NCBI GenBank assembly: GCA_030762895.1 | Contig: CM061064.1 | Location: 236,374,586 to 236,438,585, forward strand | Reading direction: 5' to 3' | From: Sophora flavescens | Taxonomy: Eukaryota > Streptophyta > Magnoliopsida > Fabales > Fabaceae | DNA: 64,000 bases | In this document: positions 1-12,903 of the stretch, piece after piece | Layout: the number at the start of each line of letters is the position of its first letter | Numbering within the stretch: position 1 is the first letter of the stretch | Program-made: the position numbers and the translations under genes | The notes under the pieces: generated by a model | Database searches by the model: none | The model's input: only the letters and a program-made list of their open reading frames with translations | What the model was told of the DNA's origin: nothing

Positions 1-10
1 TAAAAAGTTC

Positions 11-146
11 ATTAAAATCTTATGAAATCCTAATCCAATACACCTCTTAGATTACTTAAAAGTCTTGATTGAATATCAAAAAGACTTTTGCATCATAAAA
101 AAAACTATTAAAATCTTTTGAAATCCCAATTCAATACACCCTAATA
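11..146. repeat. Pair of ~40-bp direct repeats with a hairpin between them
   Basis: Positions 11-50 and 107-146 carry the same 40-bp AT-rich unit with a few substitutions. Between them is a perfect 9-bp inverted repeat (AAAAGTCTT at 58-66, AAGACTTTT at 81-89). This looks like the remnant of a small MITE upstream of the FRA3-type gene. No terminal duplication could be fixed because the window starts inside it. The rest of 147-563 is AT-rich promoter DNA with an A-run at 413-429. Confidence 0.45.
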
Positions 147-470
147 CTTTTCCATTTAAATATGTAGATGTCCAAAAGATTTTCCGTTAGAGCTAGAATA
201 ATTAATTTAGTACACGTAAGAAAAATTATTAAAATGCTCTTTTGTCAAAAAAAATATATATTAAAATACTCTTATTTTAAATATAACTCATATATAAAAG
301 TTTAATTGACGTATAATATCAGTGTAAAGTTTTTTACACTGTCAACCAATAATAAATTGTTATATAATTAAACCAATTAAACTTATATTTTTAAAAAAAT
401 GATATAGCTTGTAAAAAAAAAAAAAAAAACAGTGAATATCCCCTTAACGGGCATAAGTTTAAGTTGGAGT

Positions 471-478
471 TATATAAT
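471..478 (+). promoter_or_regulatory. Candidate TATA box of the FRA3-type gene
   Basis: TATATAAT lies about 250 bp upstream of the chosen start codon (726). A start of transcription some 30 bp downstream would give a 5' leader of about 220 nt containing an upstream ATG at 577. The region is very AT-rich, so other TATA-like words exist and the assignment is weak. Confidence 0.35.
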
Positions 479-576
479 TAAGAACATTTGGTTCATTGGA
501 TGATCCCATTCTGTGGAGGTGAGCGGTGAAAATACGTTAAAAGAAAGGAAACGATTCCTGTCCTCAAGCTTCCAGC

Positions 577-780
577 ATGTCTCGCCTTACTTCCCGCTCA
601 TCAATCTTACGTGCATCCCTCTCTCTCGGGAATCCCTTTCCATCATTCTTTTCAGTCTCTACTGCAACTGCAAATAATTCAATTTTGATTTTGATTTTCT
701 CTCTCTTAATCCTGCTTTGGTTTCCATGGATGACCGAATTGAAGATGACGACAAGGAGAAGGAATCTTTGGCCGGCTTGA
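577..780 (+). promoter_or_regulatory. Upstream ORF overlapping the FRA3 start
   Basis: An ATG at 577 opens a 67-codon frame that ends at 780, 55 nt past the main ATG at 726 and in a different frame. If the leader starts near 500, ribosomes initiating here would pass the true start, so the uORF could lower translation of the phosphatase. Its peptide shows no family features. If transcription starts downstream of 577 it has no role. Confidence 0.4.
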
Positions 781-3700
781 GCTCTCTTCCACCTCACCGC
801 AAAGCTCACTCCTACAGCCAACAGCTCCGAGGCCCCTCCACACACAAACGTCAACATCAAGTCCGAAAGCACAGTCTCGACGATGACCGTCTACCCAATA
901 ACATCAAATCTTTCTACGACTCTGACTCCGATGATGACTTTTTCCCCCGTTCCTCTACAAACCCTGCTGCTGCTGCTGATGAATACATTGAAGGGGGTAG
1001 CGGCGATGATGATTTGTCTCAATATCAGGCTTTGCAGGAATTTATAGGCAGCGGTGGCGGAACCGGGATCTTCAAGGCTCCCATTAGAGCGGCCGTTCAT
1101 CCCTGCCGACCGCCCTGCCTTGAGTTAAGGCCTCACCCATTGAGGGAGACTCAGGTCGGAAAGTTCCTAAGAAACATTGCTTGTACGGAAGCACAGTTGT
1201 GGGCTGGACAGGAAAGTGGGGTGAGGGTATGGGAGTTTCAGAATGCTTATGAACCCGGTAACGGTCTCGGTGGAAGGGTGAGAAGGGGCGACGAGGATGC
1301 CGCCCCATTTTATGAATCAGCGGATACCTCTCCCACCTTATGTTTGACGGTTGACAACGGGAATAAGTTGGTGTGGAGTGGGCATAAGGATGGGAAGATT
1401 AGGTCTTGGAGAGTGGACCAACCTTTTGTTACTCCCTTTAAGGAAGGTCTCTCTTGGCAGGCACATAGAGGTCCCGTTCTTGCCATCGTCATAAGTTCCT
1501 ATGGTACGTTCTTTTATTTATTTTTTATTATATATATCTTCAATATCTTCATTCTTCCTCACTTGTGCTTCATCCTGCAGGCGATCTCTGGTCAGGTTCT
1601 GAAGGGGGTGTTATTAAGATCTGGCCATGGGAATCGGTAGAAAAATCTCTTTCCCTGTCTCCGGAAGAAAGGCACATGGCAGCCTTACTTGTGGAGAGGT
1701 CATTCATCGACCTCAGAAATCAAGTCACCGTTAATGGTGTATGTAGTATATCTTCTCAAGAGGTCAAGTGTTTGTTGTCTGACCATGTTAGAGCTCGAGT
1801 ATGGTGTGCTGGGTCTCTATCCTTTTCACTATGGTATGCTGCTTCCTCCTGTTCTTACATTATATATATATATATATATGTATTATTTGTTTCTGAGGTT
1901 GGTGGAGCTTAAGCTATGATTATAAGAAGAAAATTGATTGATCTTTTTACTGCAGGGATGCCCGTACAAAGGACCTTCTGAAAGTATTTAACATGGATGG
2001 TCAGGCGGAAAATAGAGTTGACATGTCATCTGTGCAGCAGCAAGATCAAGCTGCACTAGAAGACGAAATGAAGGTCAAGTTTGTTTCCTCCTCAAAAAAG
2101 GATAAATCCCAGGGTTCTAGCTTTCTACAGCGGTCACGTAATGCTATAATGGGAGCTGCAGATGCTGTCCGTAGAGTTGCAACCAAGGGAGCAGGGGCAT
2201 TTGTTGAAGATACTAAAAGAACAGAAGCTCTTGTTCAAACAGGCGATGGAATGATTTGGAGTGGATGTACAAACGGCTTACTTGTGCAATGGGATGGGAG
2301 TGGGACCCGTGTGAAAGACTTTAATCGCCATCCTTGTGCTGTTCAATGCTTCTGCACTTTTGGAACACGGATATATGTAGGCTATGTGAGTGGTATTATC
2401 CAAGTACTGGACCTTGAAGGAAATCTAATTGCAGGATGGGTTGCTCATAATAGTCCCGTGATTAGATTGGCTGTTGGCAATGGTTATGTTTTTAGCTTGG
2501 CCACTCATGGTGGAATACGCGGATGGAATATTGCATCTCCAGGTCCTGTTGACAACATAATAAGATCAGAGTTGGCTGGAAAGGAACTTACTTATACAAG
2601 ACGGCACAATGTCAGAATTTTGATTGGTACATGGAATGTCGGTCAAGGTAGAGCTTCTCAGGATTCTCTTCAGTCGTGGTTGGGTTCCATTGTATCAGAT
2701 GTGGGCATTGTTGTGGTTGGTTTGCAAGAAGTGGAGATGGGTGCTGGTTTTCTTGCTATGTCCGCAGCAAAAGAAACTGTAAGACTTTATTTACATATAT
2801 GCTTGATTATGCATTTAACTAACTTATTGTTTGCCAAGTCTTTTTTTAACTTTACACGTAAATCTGCCTTACAAATTGACACTAGTTTTTGTTTCTGAAA
2901 TATGATGTAGATTTGCACATAGGGAAGAATGTATAGACACTTCCTGAATCTTATAACCAATAACAATTTTTTTTTTCTTTACTTGTTTTCGTTTAAAAAA
3001 AAATTCAGAATCATTTGTATAGACAAGCATATACTCCACATAAATGTCAGGAACAATTTATTGTGTATTGTGTATATACTGTGCATTCATTTACAGCCTA
3101 TATCCCAATTGTAGGTAGGGCTTGAAGGAAGTGCAATGGGGCAGTGGTGGCTGGATACAATAGGAAAGGCCTTAGAAGAAGGAAAAGCTTTTGAACGTAT
3201 GGGTTCTAGGCAGCTTGCCGGCTTGCTTATATCACTTTGGTGAGTGATTGCAATGAAAGTATGTTGCAGTTGCAGATTACATCAATTAGTGTGATAAACC
3301 TGCTGTTTCTGTTTCCTTCTTTATGGAAAGTCATCTTTGATCTCCCTATTATGTACTCTGGATTTAAATCTTTAATATTGTTTCCATTCTTTTATGAGTT
3401 CACATTTCTATAAATTAGGGTAAGAAAGAACCTTAGAACACATGTTGGGGACATTGATGCTGGAGCAGTCCCATGTGGTTTTGGACGTGCAATTGGTAAT
3501 AAGGTTTGTATCAATTTCCCTGATTACTTAATACTTATTTAATTAGAAGATGGTACTTTAATTCTGGTAATAGAAGGCAGTATCAAAATTTCTCCATCAT
3601 TGTGATTTCAGCCACTTGTTACAGAGAAGTTCAGGGGGTAAGGCTCGAGTGGTTATAAAAGTTATAAACTTTTTCTTTAGTAACTTCTTTATTTCTCGAT

Positions 3701-6700
3701 TTGGTACCATGTATGTCATCTACTTATTCTGGTTACCTCGAAAGATAAGTAATTGTGATGTTTGATCCAATTACTCTAATCCAATTTCTCTACATCTTGG
3801 TTGCGGTCAAGGAGTTGGGCATATTATTTCAAAATTTAGACTGCTGTTTAGGGGTGACTATGGTCTGTAATGTATATTTTACCAAACTTGGTCATACCCG
3901 CATTGTTTTACATTTTGTTGGCAAATAAAACAAAAAATAAAATAAAGAAAGCTAGGTATGCTCGATTACAATTTTAACTAGGAGAAAGTAATGATGAGAA
4001 GGGAAAATATCAAAATGCATATGAAAATAATGCTCATGGAAGAAAAGACCACGGAGCATAATTTGGCTTTTCTGTTTATTGCACCATGCTGGACAAAATG
4101 CTTTTGCAGTTTTGCATAAATCATTGTTATTGCAATAATACCCCTGCATGGTGCTTTAAAATTCTTTGCTGGTATGTATGACGGTTGATGAGATAAAGTG
4201 TTTTTTCCTTCTCTCATTTCGGCCTAAATTTAACCTAATTTAACTGACTTATGTCTATAGCAATAGTCATATTAATGTTACTTGTACAAATAATAGCTTG
4301 GGAAGAAGAAAATCTATTGATAAACATTTTACACTTGTGAACTTTGGTTTTTCTCTTCATTGAAATGAACATTTACATGAAAAAAATTGATCAAGCAGGG
4401 AGGAGTGGGTTTGAGAATCAGAGTCTATGACAGGATAATGTGCTTTGTGAATTGTCACTTGGCTGCACATTTGGAAGCAGTTAATCGGCGCAATGCTGAT
4501 TTTGATCACATTTATCGAAATATGGTCTTCAGTCGATCATCCTACCTACTTAATACTGCAGCTGGTATGGTGCCATATCTGTTCTTGTCTTGCTCTCTTG
4601 CCTTCTCCACATATTTATTTTGGCTACTTTACTCTTCTGGCTTGCCATTGGTCCTCTCTGTAACAGCTGGCGTCTCTACTACTGTTCATATGCTTCGTGG
4701 TACAAATGTGAGCCTTATGCTTGCAGCTATTGATTATCTCCATGCCTTTCAATCAATATTATCATATTCATTACATGGCCTTCATTGTGTCATAGGCTAT
4801 GGGGGTCAACACTGAAGAACCAAAACCTGAATTATCTGAAGCAGATATGGTGGTATTTTGTGGTGATTTCAACTACCGGCTTTTTGGTATATCTTATGAT
4901 GAAGCCAGGGACTTTGTCTCTCAAAGATGCTTTGATTGGCTCAGAGAAAAGGATCAGCTCAGGGCGGAGATGAAAGCTGGGAAAGTTTTCCAGGGAATGC
5001 GGGAGGCGCTCATCAAATTTCCTCCAACTTATAAATTTGAGAGGCACCAAGCAGGTTTAGGAGGTAAATAGATGGCGGGTCAAGCTCTACTTCTGGTGCC
5101 TATTTGTTAAATATTGATTTCAATTTGGTTCCTCACTGTCAATTGATTTAGAATTAGTAACTCAATGAACATAACAGTTTCAATGTGGTCTGCTGTCAAC
5201 ATGCATTTAACAGTATGTTACATGACCTCGATGCTAGTATCGTGCATAAGAAAAATGACAATGGCACAACTTCCATATATTTTTTCAGGGTATGATTCTG
5301 GAGAGAAAAAGCGAATTCCTGCCTGGTGTGACAGAATAATATATCGTGATACTCGGTCAGCTCCAGTGTCTGAATGCAATTTAGACTGCCCTGTTGTTTC
5401 ATCAATTTTACAGTATGTCACATGGTCACAATTGCTTTATGTTTTCTGTTTTTCGTCTTGGCTACAGTTTGTCAGCATTGAAACTGTTTAATAGGTATGA
5501 TGCTTGCATGGATGTGACTGATAGTGATCACAAACCCGTCCGGTGTAAATTCAATGTGAAAATTTCTCACGCTGATAAATCTATAAGGAGAAAGGAGTTT
5601 GGGGAAATTATAACATCAAATGAGAAAATCAGATCCATGCTTGAAGATTTATGTAATGTTCCAGAAACCACTGTCATCCCGAACAATATATTCCTTCAAA
5701 ACCAGGACACTTCATCGTTGCTTATAACAAACAGAAGTACGAAAGATAAGGCTGTGTATAAGATCACTTGTGAAGGCCAGTCTATAGTCAAGAATGATGG
5801 ACAAGCACCTGATTATAGCCCAAGAGGTGCCTTTGGCTTTCCCAGATGGCTTGAGGTACGGTATCTTTTAAATTGAAGTCAATAATTTTCAGAACACATG
5901 ATTCTAAGTCAAAACTATTGCTAACACAGAATTTAATGCCTCAACAGTTTTATATTATAATTTGCAACATGAAGTCTACTTAATACGTGATTTTTAACGA
6001 GCATTATTTAGGATGACTTTTCTGTTAGTGAAGAGAAAATGACCCATTTGTTAAAGCTGCAGAGTAGTTTTCTTTCCTCTTGCAAGTGTAGTATTTTGTT
6101 TGATGCTTCTTATTCTTAGCCTTACTCAATCACCAGGCTGAATAGGGTTGCAGTTTTCAACTACTAAGATTTAGAATACATTTTCTGATTTTCCTAGTGT
6201 GTGACTTTGAGATCTAATGGAACGCCTCAAAGCCCCTTCTCCCGAGCTACCTTCCAATAAAAAAACTAATATAATTGCTTCATATTACTTAGCAAAGTTG
6301 CAAAATTTTTCATCACTTATTAATAGTTAAATTTTTCAAATTTGAAATATTAGTTATCCGTTTGTTAATATTAATTTATAATTTATATAAGGAATTTAAT
6401 GATTCATTTATATACTAAATAATAATACTCTACTACCCTATGCATTCTCTATTTTTAAATTCAATTGGTAAGAGAAACTAAAAGTCTGCGAGCAGATTGT
6501 ATTAATTTATTACCAAGATATTACTGAGCATATCGAAAAATGAAGAGTTTTTTTGAATTTTATTTGATGTATTTGATTAAATTTTGTTGTAATTACTTTT
6601 AATTATCTGTTTACATCTTCCCCCTTTAGGATTGTTTAAATCATTTTGTTAATTGTAACTAATTTGACTTGGATTTAAAATACATCCTTTCAAATAAAAA

Positions 6701-9700
6701 TAAGTGTATCCTTGTTTTTTATTGTTGAAATAAAGTTTACTACTGTTTGTCTTGAAATATGCCATCTTTGTTGTGATATATTATCTGAATTTCTAACTAA
6801 CCCTTTTTCTTGGTGACTTCTAAGGTGAAGTATCAAAATAGGTGGTCACCATGGACCACTGGTTTCTAAGTTAACAACCAGTAATTTCTTTTTTCATTGT
6901 AACTCAATACCAATCCAACCCCTACCCTCACCCCCATTCTCGTGTTCTGCAAACATCAAACATGGCTAAAAAATGGGATCTAAGAAGAAATCACAACATC
7001 AAATGAGAAAACCAGTTGAAAAAGTTCATTTTTTTTTTCACGTTAACACCGAGGAGTAGCAGGGGAGCAGCTTGCCACTGTAGTTTCTGGTCTATACGTT
7101 GGCGATGGCTTGGATTGGGTATGGTGGCCGTGCCCGCACCTAGGTGGCGACAGTTCGGAATGGGATGGCAGTGGTCGCAGATAGAGCTCTGAATGACGTC
7201 ACTCACTGTTTTGTACGATTGACTGTGTGAAATGAGGGGCTGTTAGGGCCCAGTCCGATAAGTAATAAAGATAAATATAAGAGTTTGTTAGTAGATTAGG
7301 GAGTTAGTTAGTAATGGCTATTATTAGATTAGGATATTCAGTTAGCTTTGTTAGTAGTTGTTATTCTGTATTTTCAAGGGATATGAATGAAGAATTATAT
7401 TTTGTGAACTAAACAGTGATTTAGTTGTGAAAGGAGAGTGCTCCTTTGGGGTACATTTGTACCATTCTTTCCCTATCTCTTTTTTTTTCTCCTGTTATGA
7501 TTTAGGAGAGGTTCTCTCCATAGTTAGGGTCTTCATCTTCCTAAAAGAAGGTTCCTAACAAATTGGTCCGACCTGCCGGATACGTTTCGCAAAGGAGAAG
7601 ATGGCCAGCGAACAAGAAGTGAAATGGGCGGAGTTGAAGGCTATCATGGAGGACATTAAACAGCTGTTGCGGGAGATGATCACCGAGAAGATAGCTTCTG
7701 TTGAGAGGGCTAAGACGGTTAAAAAGATAGCGGAGTTGCTGCATTTTACGGGGACAGACCCGGTTGGGTGGATTGCTAAGGTCGAGAAATTCTTCGAGGT
7801 GCAAGAAATACCTTCGTTCCATAAGTTGCAATGGGCGTTCATGAGAATGGAAGGTGCTGCAATGCATTGGTTCTATTCTTGGAGCCAAGAGGATCCAGAT
7901 CAAAGTTGGGAAGCATTCTCCATGGCTTTGATTAGAAGGTTTGAAGTACAGAAGGAGAATGTGGTGATGACTGTTAATGGCGGGGGAGAAGCACACCAGA
8001 ATGATTTAGTGCCTGTGACAGAAAGAATCATGCATGTGGTGGTGGAAAAGATGGAGATGATAGCAGGGAAAAGTCTCGGAGAAGGGATAGTGGGAGGAAG
8101 GAGCAACAAGGGGGCAATGGTGACAGAAGGACGAAGGGAGCAAGCGGTTCTTGGCGACCCACCCCCACCGCCGGAGCCGCCGGGTACCGATCTGCTTGTG
8201 GCGGCCAAGGTGTTCCAACCAGCTCTAAGCCCTCAAAGACCGATGGCACTTATACCACGGTTGGAGCCACCAGAACCTCGGAACGCAGGCCCACCTGCGA
8301 CGACCCCTCCATGGCCGGAGCTGCCGGTCACCGCTCCACTTATGACGGTTGATGGGTCATTACTGATGGAATCACCCTGGATGCTTGCCGTGGACAACTC
8401 GAGTCCGCTGGTTTTCAGGCCACTTGCAACGGCCCTGCCCGAGTCGGAGCCGCCAGAACCAGACCCACCTGCGACGATCCAGAATTCGGCCAAGCCGCTG
8501 CCACCACCGGAGTCTCTAGATGCGACGTTTTCCGACGAGCCGCCATGGTGTAGGGTTGGAAAGGAACACCGGGTTGAAACTGTATTGTCGCTGCGAGTAC
8601 CCACCATGAGAAAGAAGGAGTCAGGTGCGGAGGCAAGGTGGGAAGGCAGTCAGCTAAACACACCGGTTAACCTAATGGGCCAAGCCCAACTCATTGAAAG
8701 AAGGCAGTGTGTTAAAAAAAGAAAGGTTGGGGGTGCATGGGTTGCTGAAAGTTCACTCAATGTTGGGCCCATTTATCAGAGTGTTTTTTTCTATATTGGA
8801 CCAAAACCCAAAGCCTTAGAAAATGCTGAAGAGACTGAAGTGATCCAAAAGGATTCGGGGTAGGAAAATTTGGTTCTTTCCATGGGAATTGAAGAAGAAC
8901 AACAATGGGACCCTGGTGGACAGCTTCGTATGACAACAGCAGATGGATGTGGATCATCATGCTTCAAGTTATGGGACCCTGGTGGATGTTTCAGCCTTGA
9001 GGACAAGGTTGTTTCAAGGGTCGGTAGTATTGTTAGGGCCCATACCGATAAGTAATAAAGATAAATATAAGAGTTTGTTAGTAGATTAGGGAGTTAGTAA
9101 TGGCTATTATTAGATTAGGATATTCAGTTAGCTTTGTTAGGAGTTGTTCTTATCAGTTAGGAGTTTGTTAGTTTTGATAAGCTGGTTGTTAGGAGTATTG
9201 ATAGGTATTGTTAGGCCTATAAATAAGAGGTCATTCTGTATTTTCAAGGGATATGAATGAAGAATTATATTTTGTGAACTAAGCAGTGGTTTAGTTGTGA
9301 AAGGAGAGTGCTCCTTTGGGGTACATTTGTACCATTCTTTCCCTATCTCTTTTTTTTTTCCTGTTATGATTTAGGAGGGGTTCTCTCCATAGTTAGGGTC
9401 TTCATCTTCCTAAAAGAAGGTTCCTAACAGGGGCTGTGGACATTGGTGAGACGGGTCCGAGCGAAGAACGACAGAAGGGAGATGGCGGTGGTAGGGGTTG
9501 TTTTGGACGACGGTGAGACAGGCCTGGTGTGACACCCTCTACCCTGCATACATTTAAAGCATTAAAAGATAAGATAATTAAAAAGAAACATGCATCATTT
9601 ATTAAAAACGAAAAACCAAACAACGGGTAGAGAACACCACATTGTATCAAGTCTCAAACGCGGAAAAATAAAACATAACATGACATTAAATAAAACCCAA

Positions 9701-12700
9701 CCGCGATGTCACATTACAGAGCTGGTATAACCAATCTGGAATAAATCCTCGGATACAACCGAAAGCAACTAACTAATCAAACTACTGAAAACCGGAAATC
9801 CTAACTATGAGTCGCGGCTCCTCAGAGTCACTCCTCAACTGACTGCTCGCCGTCCTCTGCATAAAAGATACATGCCACAACAAGAAACATAGAAATAAGG
9901 AGTAAGAAACATGAATATGAATATAATGGCAAGGAAGCAGTTAGCAAGACGAGCATACATCAAACAATCATTTTATAGCAAACAACGGTATAACATATCA
10001 ACATCATAATATAAGCGTGGATGCTATGCAATGCAATGATGCTCCACTACTTCGTTATGCATTTGGATCTATCTATCTCAGGAAGTTAACTTCAGAGTTA
10101 CATTTCCACATTGGCTAATAAGCACCAATGCCGGGGCAATCCACCAAACCTTGGGTGGACCCCTAGGATAGCCGACGCACCTTACTCACGGATATGCCAC
10201 CACGGTTGTACATGATTCACTTGAATCGCCGCGGATGGCCAGATAGCCTTACTCTTGGATGACCTTCCTTATGTTGAACATCCTTCACCATCATCTCTGA
10301 TGCGTGAATGCATACTCAACACAACACACAAGCACAATCTCCACCTCCGCTTGGGCCCATAGGCTACCCAAGTTTTAACACCATCAACACCTCGACCTCT
10401 CGGCTATCGAGGATTATCGTTATCTTTCGTATTTATTAATTAAACACTCTAGTCGTTCTTCACTAGAGATTACCACCTTGAACAACAAGCATCAAGGTCC
10501 CCTTGGCCACTAGGCTACCAAGGTACCATATCATCATTAACACTCTAGCCATTAAGCACTAGAGATTACCACCTTGACCATCATGTATCAAGGCCCCCTT
10601 GGCTACCAGGCTACCAAGGTACAGTAATCTTATCACTTGTATTTGGTCTTCATGTGTTGTTGGTATTTTATGAAGCCTTTTAAAGCCTCTGGGGTCAAGC
10701 ACCCCTAACTCAGCATTCTGCATATGTTTGCTTTTTACATTGCAGACGGTGAGCACAGGCGTGCTCACCCCTCAAGACGGCGTCTTTGGTCCTCTGAGCA
10801 AGCACGCAGCCGTGCTTAGTGGTATCAGAGCTGGTTGAGTCTTTCGGGAACCTTGGGGAATAGGTATGTTATGTTTGTGTTGTGTGATCTTTGATCTTAA
10901 CTTGATCGAATTGTTTCTTAGAAGCAATGTGTGTTGACATACAAGGAGGTGTTTTCTTAATGATTTTCCACAGATTTTACCTTGTGGGAAACCATTGTTA
11001 GTAGATGGTACTTTGTTTCATGTGTGACACGCTCGTTTGTCCTTTTGGATTGTGTCAGACATTGAACATTGTGTGTAGCACCCCGTTGTTCTTATAAGTG
11101 CTTTTGTGTGTGCCTTGTGTGTTAGGAAGGTTAGAGTGGGCTAAGTGGGGTTTTTAAGTTAAAAATCCCTTCCTGATGCATGAGCACGCCCGTGCTTGAT
11201 GCACATGTCTTGCGGCTGCCAGAGCCACAAGCACGGCTGTGCTTGTTAGGAACCACGACCGTGCTCAGGTCCAAGCACGTCTTGTCGACGCTAAGTCAAG
11301 CACGACCGTGCTTAGAGGGTGCACGATCGTGCTTGGTGCAGAGTCTTTATATACATAGTGAGCAACGAGGGTTACGAGTGAAACCCTCAAAATTGGCATT
11401 TTAGGCAATCCTAAGTGTGATGACAGCCTCTGTCATCCTTCCCCTTTGAACCTAATCCTTGTTTGGCGTTTCGTTCATAGTTGAGAGGGTACATTCACGT
11501 GCTAGTGCCAATTAGCAAAGGTAATGGTCTTCCCCTCTTCTGTTTCCTTTTCTGTTTCATGAATTGGGAACTAATGGGTTAACCCTGTTTGTGCTAATCG
11601 AGGCTTGGATCATTCGTCGAGCCGTTTGAGGGAACCGGTTTAGGACGTCTTCAGTTTAACGGGAATTCTTCATACCAGGTATGGGGAGAAGGAATAGTAC
11701 GAGTATGTAGGCTTGGGGGTAGCGTAAGACGAAGGGTTCCCATAATCCTGTATGTTTGATAACATATTGTATGCCTATATGCCTAATTGTTATATGATGT
11801 TAAACTGTTTGCTATTATGATATTAGCATGACTGTTATTAATTTATTACTGTTGTTATGAATGTTATTGTCATTGAATGTTGCCTATTCTGAACATGTTG
11901 AATGTTGATGATTATTGATATTGTGATGTATTGGCTGTTGATTAATGTTGTGATGCGTTAATGTTAAGACGTTGAATCTGTTAAACAATGTTAAGGGATG
12001 TTGTTCCCTTGTTCATAAATCTGAATGATAGTAATGAGTGAGGATTATGGCAATGGTTTAGTCAAGAACACTAGGGATTGATTTATGAGTGATTAGGGAC
12101 ATCCGGGTTCGTAAGCCACAAAGGCTGAGGCCTCGCGACCTCGAGCCGCGGACATAACTATACAAAACGTGAATGTACTCAAATCAGGGACTTCTCAATA
12201 TTATTTTAGGTGCTTGAGTGTGATACCCTTGAACAATCGGAGTAAGACTTAAATTGAGAGGTCGCGACCTCATGAGACAATTGTGGTAAAGGGTATTGCA
12301 GCCTAATCATGCTCAACGAAGGGAAGTTAGGATCTCCGGAGAATAAAATATCAAAGTTAGATGATGATGTTGAAGTGTCATGCATTTTTATAAATTGCGA
12401 TGACTGTCGGGTATGAATCCCATTGTTTAAAACATTTCGATTAGTTATGAGAATTTATGTGTTGTTTATATATGTGTATATGTTGTTGTTGTTTGTGTGT
12501 CGTGCATGTAGTTATCACGATAAAACTCATTGGTCGGTATCTCACCTTTGCAATATACCCGTTTTCTTGTTTTTCTTTTGCTGTTGTACTGTGTGATGTG
12601 AATACAGACGTTGCAGAGGAGTTCCCCATTTTACTTGAGGACATTAGTCCTGATAATGGAAGAGATCGTTGATTGTAGGTATGACTTCGGGAGTCTTCCC

Positions 12701-12860
12701 AGTAGATGTCGGTTAGAGTGACCAGCCCAATTAAGATATTATGTTGTTTTATACTCTATTGAAGGTAGTCTGTATATTTGGTGGCTGAGAGCCATTTTTT
12801 TTTTTTGAGTTGTGATTTTGGGAAATGACATGTTTGTATAAAGGTCTTGATGTAGATGTT

Positions 12861-12903
<43 letters not shown>

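Larger units (their letters stand above)
7241..9429 (+). mobile_element. Gag-only LTR retrotransposon (TR-GAG-like)
   Basis: Two direct LTRs beginning TGTTAGGG and ending CCTAACA flank a 1.47-kb interior with a single gag ORF and no protease, reverse transcriptase or integrase. A perfect 5-bp target duplication, GGGGC, lies at 7236-7240 and 9430-9434. The candidate primer site just after the 5' LTR (from 7564, TGGTCCGACCTGCCGGAT) begins with the required TGG but was not matched to a particular tRNA. The polypurine tract before the 3' LTR is indistinct. The structure fits the described class of non-autonomous elements that keep only gag. It is inserted in the MULE in FRA3 intron 10, in the same direction as the gene. 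Confidence 0.85.

Noticed and set aside
2929..3114. Short + strand ORF in FRA3
   Set aside because: Lies in intron 3 between well-supported splice sites and has no family features.
8233..8607. - strand ORF of 124 codons opposite gag
   Set aside because: Shadow of the proline-rich gag tail (Gly/Ser-rich complement).
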